64,000 nt of DNA. Source: Salinimonas lutimaris (GTDB lineage Bacteria > Pseudomonadota > Gammaproteobacteria > Enterobacterales > Alteromonadaceae). Both the position numbers and the translations under genes were made by a program. Below are positions 1-8,883 of this stretch, piece by piece (position 1 is the stretch's first letter; the number at the start of each line of letters is the position of its first letter). The notes under the pieces were generated by a model. It was not told the DNA's origin and ran no database searches. It saw only the letters and a list, made by a program, of their open reading frames with translations. The DNA lies in the NCBI RefSeq assembly GCF_005222225.1, contig NZ_CP036536.1, forward strand, positions 892,001 through 956,000, read 5' to 3'.

Positions 1-295
1 GAGTTTCCCAGGTAAAGCCGGTGCCCATTACATGAAACGGCACACCGACCTGTTGCAGTAAATCGCGCTCACCACAGGGCCAGGTGCCTTTTACATACTG
101 CACGACGGCCGCGTTCATCCCATGTCCGACAGCCCGGGCCACCGTACCAAATCCAGACGTGGACTTACCCTTACCATTACCGGTAATCACAATAACAATA
201 CCGCGCTCTTCGGTTGCCTGCGCAATACGCTCATCCACTTTTTCCTTGTGTGCCTGCATCCGGGCTTTATGTTTTTGCTTGTCCTGTTCACTCAT
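1..295 (-). CDS. cobO: Corrinoid adenosyltransferase CobO/BtuR (C-terminus outside window)
   Basis: I translated this from the minus strand; only the first 98 residues are in the window. The protein transfers the adenosyl group of ATP to cob(I)alamin-type corrinoids in the cytoplasm. The N-terminus is a charged helix, followed by the family's P-loop at residues 39-46 (GNGKGKST), which binds ATP in an inverted orientation in this family. The following [12 protein letters not shown] and VQYVKGTW segments are also typical. An AGGAGA ribosome site lies 8 nt before the ATG. The start overlaps the 3' end of cobQ by 8 nt, so the two are co-transcribed and probably translationally coupled. The downstream end is cut by the window edge. 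Confidence 0.93.
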   Translation of the reverse strand, partial: MSEQDKQKHKARMQAHKEKVDERIAQATEERGIVIVITGNGKGKSTSGFGTVARAVGHGMNAAVVQYVKGTWPCGERDLLQQVGVPFHVMGTGFTWET

Positions 296-1811
296 AAGAA
301 TCTCCTGTTGTAACCTGACGTGGTGGGGGACCGGTCAGGGCGTCGATGGCCTGCCAGTCAAGGTGTGCGTTGCACAGGGCGGCCAGTCGCTCGATGTCTG
401 TTTCCTGCTGCAAGGTGTAAGACTCGCTTATTGGTGCATTAAGCCCTGCCCACTGCAAAAAATATTGCAGTGCCTGGGGATGGTCGAACAACCCGTGCAG
501 ATAACTGCCAATAATCTGGTCATCCTGACTGATGTAACCTTCATGCTCGCCAGTGCCAAGCCGGCACAAAGCCGATCCGCAGGCGTTATCGGTAAGCTGA
601 CTGACACCCACATGAATCTGATAACCGGTTAGCGCAATTTCAGGGCGAGCCAGCAGGGTAGCGGTATCCCGGGTCAGCTTTTTGTGGCCGGTCAGTACGG
701 TGGTCACGGGCAGAAGATTCAGTCCGCGGCTGCCGCCGGGCATATCTTCTACGCCATCCGGATCATCAATGTGCTGACCAAGCATCTGATAACCGCCGCA
801 GATGCCTATGACTTTACCACCGTAGCGCAGATGGCGGGCGATGTCGTTATCCCAGCCGTTTTCACGCAACAAAGCCAGATCGCTGCGCACATTCTTGCTG
901 CCCGGCAAAATGATAAGGTCGGCCGCCGGTAGCGGAGCATGTTGCGGTATATATTGCAGGTTTACCTGCGGATGGGCGCGCAGCGCGTCAAAATCCGTAT
1001 GATTGCTGATTCGACTGAATACCGGCACCACCACATTAAGCTGAGGCAGTGTGGTATCCGTTGTCTGCTCAGCGGCAATCGCATCCTCGGCGGCCAGTGC
1101 CAGATTATGCAGGTATGGCAATACACCGGTGACCGGTTTACCGGTATAATTTTCCAGCCAGTCGAGACCGGGCTGCAGCAAGCTGATATCACCGCGAAAC
1201 TTATTAATCACCATGCCTTTAATTCGCGCCTGCTCAGAGTCACTGAGCAGTGCCAGGGTGCCGACCAGCTGGGCAAAAACGCCGCCCCGGTCAATATCAG
1301 CAATCAGCAATACCGGGCAGTCGACGGCTTCAGCAAACCCCATGTTAGCAATATCCCGGTCTCGTAAATTGACCTCAGCCGGGCTGCCGGCCCCTTCTAC
1401 CACAACCACATCATACGCTTCAATAAGTCGCTGATGGGAGGCCAGAACGGCCTGCATGGCAATGGTTTTATAGTCATGATAGGGACGCGCCTGCATGTCA
1501 GCCACCACCTTACCATGAATAATGACCTGAGCGCCGGTATCGCTGCTGGGTTTAAGCAATACCGGATTCATATCCACATGCGGGGCCACGCCGGCCGCCA
1601 TAGCCTGCACCGCCTGAGCCCGGCCAATCTCTCCACCATCGGCGGTCACCGCACTGTTAAGTGCCATATTCTGTGGTTTAAAGGGGGCGACTCTAAAGCC
1701 GCGCTGTTTGAGGCAGCGACATAACGCAGCAACCAGCATACTTTTGCCGGCATCAGAGGAGGTTCCCTGAACCATGATGGTCACACCGTGACGGCGGGCT
1801 GTCTGATGCAT
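288..1811 (-). CDS. cobQ: Cobyric acid synthase CobQ
   Basis: A glutamine-dependent amidotransferase that amidates adenosylcobyrinic acid a,c-diamide to cobyric acid in cobalamin synthesis or salvage. I chose the ATG at 1811 (507 residues, usual family length) because it has an AGGA box about 9 nt upstream and the next residues run straight into the dethiobiotin-synthetase-like fold. An in-frame extension to 1883 has no such support. Visible motifs are the P-loop variant GTSSDAGKS at residues 16-24, the [11 protein letters not shown] segment, and the C-terminal class I glutaminase domain with nucleophile Cys at about 338 ([10 protein letters not shown]) and His at about 439 ([10 protein letters not shown]). 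The gene leads directly into cobO. No cobalamin riboswitch is recognisable upstream. Confidence 0.95.
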   Translation of the reverse strand: MHQTARRHGVTIMVQGTSSDAGKSMLVAALCRCLKQRGFRVAPFKPQNMALNSAVTADGGEIGRAQAVQAMAAGVAPHVDMNPVLLKPSSDTGAQVIIHGKVVADMQARPYHDYKTIAMQAVLASHQRLIEAYDVVVVEGAGSPAEVNLRDRDIANMGFAEAVDCPVLLIADIDRGGVFAQLVGTLALLSDSEQARIKGMVINKFRGDISLLQPGLDWLENYTGKPVTGVLPYLHNLALAAEDAIAAEQTTDTTLPQLNVVVPVFSRISNHTDFDALRAHPQVNLQYIPQHAPLPAADLIILPGSKNVRSDLALLRENGWDNDIARHLRYGGKVIGICGGYQMLGQHIDDPDGVEDMPGGSRGLNLLPVTTVLTGHKKLTRDTATLLARPEIALTGYQIHVGVSQLTDNACGSALCRLGTGEHEGYISQDDQIIGSYLHGLFDHPQALQYFLQWAGLNAPISESYTLQQETDIERLAALCNAHLDWQAIDALTGPPPRQVTTGDSYE

Positions 1812-2158
1812 GTTGTGTCCTGTATCAAATGATAAAGCCGGGAGGGCTACATGGTGGTTTGTGCGTGACATTTTACTGCGCACAGGCGCGGGTTATTATG
1901 ATAAATCGTTGTGCGGTGTAGCAAGTAGAAATATGTCATGTCTGTATGCAGGGCGAGCCAGTCGCTTTGTTAAACCCTCTGCAACTGTGTAGGCGAGAGT
2001 CTTACCGTGGCGCTTTTTTAATAAAATCATTGTTGTGCTATACAAAATCCGGCTGATACCACGTACAGTAATGTTGTTTATTTTTCCCGCAGGGCGGGAC
2101 ACCCAAAGTACTACTCAAATACAAAAACGGCAAAGCCAGATAAGAACAAGGAGCCAGG
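1812..2158. other. Divergent intergenic region cobQ / natA
   Basis: This 347-bp stretch separates two divergent transcription units and must carry both promoters. No convincing gene is present. A short inverted repeat TCCCGC-3 nt-GCGGGA sits at about 2085-2099, upstream of natA. I searched the minus strand for the conserved B12 box of a cobalamin riboswitch and did not find one. Confidence 0.5.
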
Positions 2159-2950
2159 ATGATCGACATCTCGCATCTTGCTAAGAAGTTTGCGGTGGAA
2201 TCACCCAAAAAGCTCAGCGAGCAGGAAAAAAAGGACCCGCGCCTACAGGGGCGTTTTTTTCATTCGGTTAAAAATGTCAGTTTTCGATGTGAAAAAGGTC
2301 AGGTGGTTGGATTACTGGGGCCTAACGGGGCGGGTAAAACCACTACATTGCGCATCCTGTCTACCGCGCTCAAACCCGATGAAGGCACGGTGAGCATTAA
2401 TGGTGTGGATATCTTAAAAGATCCGCTGGTGGCGCGTAAAAAAATTGGCTTTCTGTCCAGTTCTACAGGGCTCTATGGGCGTTTGTCCGGGCGGGAAAAT
2501 ATTGCTTATTTTGGTCAGCTGCACGGTATGAGTAAAGGTGCGATCGCCGATAAAATCGAGCAAATGGCGGATTTACTAGAAATGCATAGTTTTCTGGACC
2601 GCCGGGCCGAAAACTTCTCATCCGGCATGAAGCAGAAAATATCGATTGCCAGAGCGGTGGTCCATAATCCGGAGCTGGTCATTCTTGATGAGCCCACCAC
2701 CGGTCTCGATATTATGGCAACCGCCACGGTCATCGCATTTATTGAGCGGCTTAAAGCGGATGGTGTGCCGGTGATCTTTTCCACTCACCATTTAGATGAG
2801 GTACAGGCACTGTGTGACCGGGTGGTGGTGATCAATCAGGGTCAAACGGTGTTTAATGATTCGCTGGCGGTGTTCAGTGATTTGTCCGGCGGACACATGC
2901 ACCAGAGCTTTTTATCAACACTGCAAGCACCGGTTGGAGAGATAGTCTGA
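2159..2950 (+). CDS. natA: ABC transporter ATP-binding protein, NatA type
   Basis: The 263-residue cytoplasmic ATPase of a two-gene ABC exporter. All nucleotide-binding elements are intact: Walker A GPNGAGKT at residues 54-61, signature FSSGMKQ at 153-159, Walker B LVILDEP at 173-179 and the switch His at 210. An AAGGAGCC ribosome site precedes the ATG. The N-terminus has an unusual charged insert (about residues 15-32) before the first strand. The stop codon overlaps the permease start (TGATG), so the two are coupled. The family is named for Na+ extrusion in Bacillus (NatAB), but the substrate here cannot be read from sequence. Confidence 0.9.
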   Translation: MIDISHLAKKFAVESPKKLSEQEKKDPRLQGRFFHSVKNVSFRCEKGQVVGLLGPNGAGKTTTLRILSTALKPDEGTVSINGVDILKDPLVARKKIGFLSSSTGLYGRLSGRENIAYFGQLHGMSKGAIADKIEQMADLLEMHSFLDRRAENFSSGMKQKISIARAVVHNPELVILDEPTTGLDIMATATVIAFIERLKADGVPVIFSTHHLDEVQALCDRVVVINQGQTVFNDSLAVFSDLSGGHMHQSFLSTLQAPVGEIV

Positions 2951-4146
2951 TGTGGTTGATTTTTAAAAAAGAACTAAGAGAACTGCTGCGCGACCGCAAA
3001 ACACTCATTTTTATGATTGCATTGCCACTACTGGTGTTTCCGTTGCTTGCCGGGGTGGGAATTTTCTTTGGCTCAAATGCCATGGAAAAAGCCCAGAATG
3101 AGGTTCTGAGATTTGCCATTACCGGCAATACTGAATTGACCCAGATTGATGAGAAAATGCTGGCTGAACCGGATAAATTCGAGAGGGTGGAATTATCGCC
3201 AGAGGCTGATTACATGGCACTGATTCGCCGTGAGCAGCTGGATTTTGTGCTGGAAATACCCGACAACTATCATCCGGATATTTTAAGCGCCGGGCAGCAC
3301 ACGCTGAATCTTTATTATAATGACGCTGAGCTTAACCTGGTGTATCAGCGGGTTGCCGCTATTGTGGATCCTATCTCCGAGGCCTTTCAGATACAGGCGT
3401 TTAACACGCTGCAACTGAACGACAAGCAGCAGGCCGCGCTGATAACACCGCTGGTGATTGAGCGTAAAAATGTCGCGGATGACCGGGAAGTATGGGGCGA
3501 ACGGCTCGGCGCTATTTTACCCTATTTTCTGTTTATTCTGTGTTTGCAGGGAGCCATGGCGCCGGCTGCTGATATGGGCGCAGGTGAAAAAGAACGTGGC
3601 ACACTGGAAACCCTGCTAATCACGCCCATGCCGCGACACAAGCTGGTTATGGGTAAGTTTCTGGCCATCTGTCTGTCGGGTATTATCACTGCGCTTCTGA
3701 CCGTCAGCAGTATGGCAATCTGGTCATTTGTACTGGCGCAGGGTATGGCCATCAAATTTGTTGCTGATCTGGTGGCATCCGTCGGGGTAACCGATTTTAT
3801 GCTGATGTTTATGATGCTGATTCCGGTCGTAGCCATCTTTTCTTCTTTGCTGCTCTCGCTGTCGATTTATGCGCGTTCATTTAAAGAGTCCCAGAGCTAT
3901 ATGGGCGGGCTGATTATGATTGCCATTTTCCCGATTGTGCTGTCGATGATCCCGGGCACAAAGCTCGAGGGTGTATGGGTCTGGGTGCCACTGACCAATG
4001 TGTCGCTGGCCATGAAAGAGCTGATGAAGGGCACCATGGATTACTTCGCGCTGTTAGGGATTTTTGGCTCAACTGTCATCATCGCCGGAGTTCTGCTGGC
4101 TTTTTCGGTTCACTGGTTCAATCGGGAAAAAGTCTTGTTCCGCTAA
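2950..4146 (+). CDS. natB: ABC transporter permease, NatB type (ABC-2)
   Basis: The membrane partner of the preceding ATPase, 398 residues. It has one N-terminal membrane segment (about 22-42), a large hydrophilic extracytoplasmic region (about 45-190), then five or six membrane helices with the ABC-2 signature segment EKERGTLETLLITPMPR between the first two. This architecture (one helix, large loop, helical bundle) is that of NatB/YhaP-like permeases. It overlaps natA by 1 nt and is followed by an inverted repeat that probably ends the operon. The transported substrate is unknown. Confidence 0.88.
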   Translation: MWLIFKKELRELLRDRKTLIFMIALPLLVFPLLAGVGIFFGSNAMEKAQNEVLRFAITGNTELTQIDEKMLAEPDKFERVELSPEADYMALIRREQLDFVLEIPDNYHPDILSAGQHTLNLYYNDAELNLVYQRVAAIVDPISEAFQIQAFNTLQLNDKQQAALITPLVIERKNVADDREVWGERLGAILPYFLFILCLQGAMAPAADMGAGEKERGTLETLLITPMPRHKLVMGKFLAICLSGIITALLTVSSMAIWSFVLAQGMAIKFVADLVASVGVTDFMLMFMMLIPVVAIFSSLLLSLSIYARSFKESQSYMGGLIMIAIFPIVLSMIPGTKLEGVWVWVPLTNVSLAMKELMKGTMDYFALLGIFGSTVIIAGVLLAFSVHWFNREKVLFR

Positions 4147-4176
4147 TTTGAGCCTGCATCAGCAGACTTTTATCTT

Positions 4177-4213
4177 AAGACAGCCAGCAACGCGCTTTTG
4201 CTGGCTGTGTCTT
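4177..4213 (+). terminator. Inverted repeat after natAB, probable terminator
   Basis: CAGCCAGCAA at 4181-4190 pairs perfectly with TTGCTGGCTG at 4198-4207 across a 7-nt loop, with partial extension outward. It lies 30 nt after the natB stop. There is no strong U tract, so the terminator role is inferred from position and stem strength. Confidence 0.55.
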
Positions 4214-4376
4214 CACTGATTTCCTCATCATTGCGTGATTGCCCGTTACCTAACAGCACAATTATCTTAATCCGCAGACAAACCAGTCAGTTAGCGAACA
4301 TGTGTAAATAAGGGTTGATATTAACATTTCTTTTACATAAGAATAAAAAGGTCTGACCACCTTATTAAGGGCCACT

Positions 4377-5306
4377 ATGAAACGACTGCTTCGCGCTGTA
4401 TTTACCATTATGCTGCTCATATCAGTTTCTGCTACTGCGTCAACCGACGCACAAACCCGATACCCTATTGTGCTGGTGCACGGCTTATTTGGTTTCGAGG
4501 ATATTCTGTTTGTTGATTACTTTTACAAAGTCCCGCAAAAGCTCAGTCGTCACGGTGCTCAGGTATTTATTGCCGAAGTCTCGCCGGCCAACAGTTCAGA
4601 GGTAAGAGGAGAGCAACTGCTGGCCTATATTGACGAGGTCAGGGCACTGACCGGTGCGCAAAAAGTCAATCTGATCGGTCACAGTCATGGTGGTCCCACT
4701 GCCCGCTATGCGGCCAGCGTAGCACCTCACAAAGTGGCCTCTGTAACCTCGGTGGGCGGTGTAAACTGGGGCAGCCAGGTGGCGGATGTGTTGCGCCAGA
4801 GCCTGACCGAAGGCTCGGTGCTGGAAGGAGGCGCGGCACTGGCTGCTGATGCCATGGCAAATCTGATTGAGCTGTTTTCCGGCTCCGATCCCCGGGATAA
4901 ACCGACCAGCAGTGTGGCTGCGTTAAATTCCTTATCCACCGATGGGTCAGTGCAGTTTAATCAGCGCTACCCGGAAGGCATGCCCAGTGCCTATTGTCGC
5001 AACGACGGTAAAATGCTGGCGGACAATGGGGTGTATTATTTTTCCTGGAGTGGCGGTAAAACCCTGACTAATGCACTGGATGTGTCCGACGGGTTTTTAA
5101 CCACGACCGGTTTTTTGTTCGATGAGCCTAATGACGGGCTGGTATCCACCTGCAGCTCACATCTGGGCAAGGTACTGAAAGACAATTACCGGATGAATCA
5201 TTTAGATGAGGTGAACCAGAGCTTTGGGATCACTCACTGGTTTGAAACCAACCCAGTGGATGTGTATGTCAGTCAGGCCGTTCGCCTTAAAGCACTGGGA
5301 TTGTAA
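4377..5306 (+). CDS. lip: Secreted triacylglycerol lipase (family I, foldase-dependent)
   Basis: An exported alpha/beta-hydrolase that cleaves triacylglycerols, 309 residues. A Sec signal peptide occupies residues 1 to about 25. The oxyanion loop HGLFG is at 35-39 and the nucleophile is Ser103 in GHSHGG. The Asp and His candidates are in NDGLVS and in RMNHLDEV. Two cysteines (in AYCRND and STCSSH) match the conserved disulfide of Pseudomonas/Burkholderia family I.1-I.2 lipases. The next gene, 7 nt downstream, is the specific foldase that such lipases need in the periplasm before type II secretion. That partnership supports the family assignment strongly. Confidence 0.93.
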   Translation: MKRLLRAVFTIMLLISVSATASTDAQTRYPIVLVHGLFGFEDILFVDYFYKVPQKLSRHGAQVFIAEVSPANSSEVRGEQLLAYIDEVRALTGAQKVNLIGHSHGGPTARYAASVAPHKVASVTSVGGVNWGSQVADVLRQSLTEGSVLEGGAALAADAMANLIELFSGSDPRDKPTSSVAALNSLSTDGSVQFNQRYPEGMPSAYCRNDGKMLADNGVYYFSWSGGKTLTNALDVSDGFLTTTGFLFDEPNDGLVSTCSSHLGKVLKDNYRMNHLDEVNQSFGITHWFETNPVDVYVSQAVRLKALGL

Positions 5307-5313
5307 ACACCTG

Positions 5314-6240
5314 ATGCGTCAGTTGTTTGTTTTAACAGGGGCCAGCCTGTGTTGTATAGCAGGCTGGTATCTGTATACGTCATCCTCGGCAGCCACGACG
5401 CCCGGCCATAAGGCAGATGATATGACAGCCAGATCATCTGCTGCAGTTGAGCATACAGACACCCACGTTAACCTCAAGGTATTGCCAACAGCCGGGCTTC
5501 CGGCATTTATTCTGTCGGCAGGCAGTAAGGATGCGTTTGACCGTTTTATTTTTGCTCGCCATGGCGCTTCTGCGCAACAGGCAAAAAATGACTATCAACA
5601 GCACAGTCATTCACGGTTTAGCGAGCATACAGCCAGTTATGCCAGTGCCGTGTTTGGGCGCTATGTGGATTATAAAGTGGCGCTGTCACAACAAAACTTA
5701 GAAGTGCCGGGCAGCGCGGTATTTCAGGATATCGCCGATACGCTGGACGCGCGGGAAGTTCTGCGCCGCCGTTTTTTTGATGATCACGAATATACCATTT
5801 TGTTTGCAGACGAAGCGGCAGAAGACCACAGGGCGCTGTCGCGCCTGCGTATTGCCGGCGATGCAGGATTGACAGCCAGACAGAAAAAGCAGCAGATTTT
5901 TGAACAGATCGATGCGCTGGATGAACAGCAGCAAGTCGGCTTTCTCCCTACCTTAAATATGCATAAAGTGGCGCAGATAAAACAGCAGTTTGCTGATGAT
6001 ACATCCCGTTACAATGCACTGGCTGCCCTGATTGGCGATAAACCGGCACAGCGTATGGTGGTCACCTGGCAGAAGCAGGCGCAGTGGCAGGCGCGGGTTG
6101 AGCAGTATCGAGATTTCCGCGAGACGCTCCGGCAACAGAGACTGGACACCCACATGCAGAACACCTTGCTTGATGAGTATCAGCGCACCCATTTTTCAAC
6201 AAATGAACGCAAGCGGCTTCATGTTGTAAGGACGCAGTAA
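5314..6240 (+). CDS. lifO: Lipase-specific foldase (Lif), inner-membrane anchored
   Basis: A steric chaperone that folds the upstream lipase in the periplasm, 308 residues. I chose the ATG at 5314, just after the lipase stop, rather than the longer frame that would overlap the lipase by 80 nt. The new N-terminus begins directly with a membrane anchor (residues 3-20), as in known Lif proteins. A variable, Ala/Thr-rich linker follows, then a long helical, Gln/Arg-rich body. The usual RxxFDYxLSxxGE motif is only loosely kept (AFDRFIFARHGA, then a long helix), so it is a divergent member. Its stop codon directly abuts the stop of the convergent ankyrin gene. Confidence 0.82.
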   Translation: MRQLFVLTGASLCCIAGWYLYTSSSAATTPGHKADDMTARSSAAVEHTDTHVNLKVLPTAGLPAFILSAGSKDAFDRFIFARHGASAQQAKNDYQQHSHSRFSEHTASYASAVFGRYVDYKVALSQQNLEVPGSAVFQDIADTLDAREVLRRRFFDDHEYTILFADEAAEDHRALSRLRIAGDAGLTARQKKQQIFEQIDALDEQQQVGFLPTLNMHKVAQIKQQFADDTSRYNALAALIGDKPAQRMVVTWQKQAQWQARVEQYRDFRETLRQQRLDTHMQNTLLDEYQRTHFSTNERKRLHVVRTQ

Positions 6241-6816
6241 CTAATGCTCTGGTTTTGAGGCTGACATCTGTTGCAGCGTTTTAGCCAGTTCATAGTTTCC
6301 CTGAGAAAGCGCAATATCTGCCACCGAATTGCCCGCTTTGTCTTTATGCTGAGGGTTAGCACCATTGGCTACCAGTTCACTGACCAGAGCCTGACGGTCA
6401 AATAAACTGGCAAACATCAGTGCAGTCTGCCCCTGCTGATTCTGAGTATCAACGGCACAATCAGTAAACATGAGTTGTTTGGCCACAGTCAGATGGCCTT
6501 TGAATATTGCGCCCATCAGTGCGCTATTGCCTTTGTTATCTTCCTGGCAAGGATCAGCATGAGCGTGAGTAATCAGATATTCCACGGTGGCTGAATGGCC
6601 GTGATAGGCCGATAAAATCAATGCTGTATAACCTTTATCATCGGCTACATCCGGGCTGACACCGGCATCGTAGAAGGCCTCAAGCAGGTCGGTATTACCC
6701 TGTCGGGCCGCATCAAAATAGCGGGCTTTGAGCGTTTCAGGTGTAGTATCTGCCGCGCTGGTAAAAGGTAGTGTCAGTAACAGGGTAATCATCAGGGCGG
6801 ATAAAATATGTTGCAT
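6241..6816 (-). CDS. Exported ankyrin-repeat protein linked to catalase
   Basis: A 191-residue protein with a signal peptide (residues 1-22, cleavage near SAA-DT) followed by four to five ankyrin repeats. Repeat hallmarks are GYTALILSAYHGH, GNSALMGAIFKGH, GQTALMFASLFDR and GNSVADIALSQGN. It lies 67 nt downstream of an exported catalase on the same strand. In Pseudomonas, katB is followed by ankB, whose product is needed for full catalase activity in the periplasm. A similar role is inferred here from the arrangement. No membrane anchor is visible beyond the signal peptide. Confidence 0.85.
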   Translation of the reverse strand: MQHILSALMITLLLTLPFTSAADTTPETLKARYFDAARQGNTDLLEAFYDAGVSPDVADDKGYTALILSAYHGHSATVEYLITHAHADPCQEDNKGNSALMGAIFKGHLTVAKQLMFTDCAVDTQNQQGQTALMFASLFDRQALVSELVANGANPQHKDKAGNSVADIALSQGNYELAKTLQQMSASKPEH

Positions 6817-6883
6817 AGTGGTTGTCCTTTTAAAAAGCGGCTCTGCGTGATTAGCACAGAGCCGTGATAAGTGATAGTGGTGC

Positions 6884-8488
6884 CTAACGCGACATAGCTG
6901 ACAGGCTTTCTGCTACCTGTTTGGCATGTTTAGCTCGCTCAGCCTGCTTGTTCATCAACTCTTTAGCTTTGGCTTTTACTGCCTTTAGCGGGGCGTTGGC
7001 GAGTTTGGCTACACCTGTACCGTATTCTTTATCGGCGTTGTACATATATGCGCTGATAATGACCCGAATTTCCTCTTCTGGTGTTCCGGCTAGTGCGCCA
7101 CCCATGTTTTCTATCAGATGCTGACGCCCTTCTTTAGACAGGGTGCGATAAAAGTCACCGGCCTGTTTAAAGTTTTGTTCCTTGTAGAAAGGAATTTGTT
7201 GCGTCATACCCGCCAGAGGCTTAGAAGAATAGCGATAGGCTGGATCTTCATTTAGGTCAACTCTGCGGCTTGGCTGATAGTTCACATCACGTTTTGATTG
7301 CGTGGTACGAAGCTGGCCGTGTTGCTCATGGTTATCAATAGTGGCATTTTTCGGTGAATTCACCGGAATGCGATAGGCGTTTACGCCCAGACGATAACGC
7401 TGTGTATCAGCATAAGAGAATAAGCGGCCCTGCAACATACGATCTTCTGATGGCTCAATACCCGGAATCAGATTGCTTGGAGCAAACGCAGCCTGCTCTG
7501 TTTCTTCAAAGAAGTTATCGGGAACGCGGTTTAATACCAAACGACCAATTTTACGGGCTGGTACCAGTGATTCTGGCCAGATCTTGGTCGTATCCAAAGG
7601 GTTAAACTCAAAATCGTCTAACTGCTCAGGTTCCAGTTCCTGCAGGTACAGATCCCATGATGCAGTTTCCCCTTTTTCACCTATCCGGATATAAATATCC
7701 GTAGTGTGTGGCTGGAAATCCTGACCCTGTACTTTCATGGCTTCTTCGGCACTGAAGTTTTTAATTGGCTGATTCGCCTTCCAGGTAAATTTCACATATT
7801 TATAATCGCCTTCGTCATCAACAAATTTAAAGGCATGAACACCAGATCCATCCATATTCAGATAGCTGGCCGGTGTACCGTAATCGGAGAACAGCATGGT
7901 TAGTGCGTGCGTACCTTCAGGCACATGAGAGAAGAAATCAAACACGCGGCTGGCATTTTGAACATTAGTGACCGGTGAGGGCTTAAATGAGTGAACCATG
8001 TCAGGAAACTTAATCGCATCGCGAATAAAGAATACCGGGAAGTTGTTGCCTACCAGATCCCAGTTACCCTGTTCGGTATAAAATTTTACCGCAAAACCGC
8101 GCGGATCGCGTAAGGTCTCAGGTGACTGATGACCGTGAATTACCGCAGAGAAACGGACAAATACATCGGTTTTTTTACCGGCTTTCTGAAAGGGCGCAGC
8201 CAGTGTGTCATCACTTAAATCTTCATAGTTTTCATAATAGCCGTATACACCGGTCCCCCGGGCATGAACCACACGCTCAGGAATACGTTCACGGTCAAAA
8301 GATGCCAGCTTTTCTATCAGGTGTGAATCTTGTAGTAGCACTGGCCCCCATGGGCCGGCGGTTTGTGAATTCTGGTTGTCGCCAACCGGTGCGCCGTTCT
8401 GGCGGGTCAATGTATCGGCCTGGGCTCCGACACTTAAGAGACCTGCGGCGACGCAGGACAATAATATTCTAGAAAAAGCGGTTTTCAT
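6884..8488 (-). CDS. Exported (periplasmic) monofunctional heme catalase
   Basis: Decomposes hydrogen peroxide, 534 residues. It starts with a clear Sec signal peptide (residues 1-24, AQA-DT), which places it in the periplasm, unlike the second catalase in this window. Catalytic residues are visible: His75 (VVHARG), Asn148 (LVGNNFPVFF) and the heme-ligand Tyr359 (RLFSYADTQRYRLG). Length and domain order match small-subunit catalases with no C-terminal flavodoxin-like domain. It is the first gene of a two-gene unit with the ankyrin protein. A katB-like symbol would fit, but I do not assign one. Confidence 0.92.
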   Translation of the reverse strand: MKTAFSRILLSCVAAGLLSVGAQADTLTRQNGAPVGDNQNSQTAGPWGPVLLQDSHLIEKLASFDRERIPERVVHARGTGVYGYYENYEDLSDDTLAAPFQKAGKKTDVFVRFSAVIHGHQSPETLRDPRGFAVKFYTEQGNWDLVGNNFPVFFIRDAIKFPDMVHSFKPSPVTNVQNASRVFDFFSHVPEGTHALTMLFSDYGTPASYLNMDGSGVHAFKFVDDEGDYKYVKFTWKANQPIKNFSAEEAMKVQGQDFQPHTTDIYIRIGEKGETASWDLYLQELEPEQLDDFEFNPLDTTKIWPESLVPARKIGRLVLNRVPDNFFEETEQAAFAPSNLIPGIEPSEDRMLQGRLFSYADTQRYRLGVNAYRIPVNSPKNATIDNHEQHGQLRTTQSKRDVNYQPSRRVDLNEDPAYRYSSKPLAGMTQQIPFYKEQNFKQAGDFYRTLSKEGRQHLIENMGGALAGTPEEEIRVIISAYMYNADKEYGTGVAKLANAPLKAVKAKAKELMNKQAERAKHAKQVAESLSAMSR

Positions 8489-8883
8489 GCTGAATTTCCT
8501 CAGTGTTATTCATTTGTGGTGTATTTATTGTTCCTGCAGGACGCTCACTTGCGCTTCAATTCCCTCATGGGGTAAAGAAAGTGTTGAAAGATAAGAATTA
8601 AAAAAAGCTTTCTTGTCCTTTTGCACAGATTTGTCACACCGGCCGGTTAACGCTGATGATTATTAATAACTCTATGTATTTATAAAACTGATAAAATCCT
8701 ATTGGTCTAATCGTTTTTTGGGATTTCAAACTGGCAGCTTATGTGGCGATGAGTGAAAGACAGGAGTATCGATATAAAACAAAGAAGTGACGTCAGACTA
8801 GCGAGACGTCATTTTGACCTGAAATAGACTTCAACAAGACAGCCAGAGCGCGCAATATGCGCGGGTCTGGCCAGTGTGGCGGG
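8489..8883. other. Intergenic region: catalase promoter and Tad operon end
   Basis: This 395-bp gap lies between the end of tadD and the start of the exported catalase, both on the minus strand. The catalase-proximal half (8560-8720) is AT-rich and should hold its promoter; I could not assign an OxyR site. The tadD-proximal part carries two hairpins, listed separately. No gene is visible. Confidence 0.5.
8789..8871 (-). terminator. Two hairpins ending the Tad operon
   Basis: Starting 12 nt after the tadD stop, CGCGCA (8849-8854) pairs with TGCGCG (8858-8863), and the outer GCCAGA (8842-8847) pairs with TCTGGC (8866-8871). Further on, TGACGTC (8789-8795) pairs with GACGTCA (8805-8811), and read on the minus strand it is followed by a T-rich run. 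Together they probably terminate the 12-kb operon. Confidence 0.6.

Noticed and set aside
84..632. 182-codon plus-strand open frame
   Set aside because: It is antisense to the clearly coding cobO and cobQ and has no protein-like features.
1812..2158. Cobalamin riboswitch upstream of cobQ
   Set aside because: CCCTCTGCAACTGTG on the plus strand resembles one riboswitch block, but the B12 box and order of conserved elements are missing on the strand that leads into cobQ.
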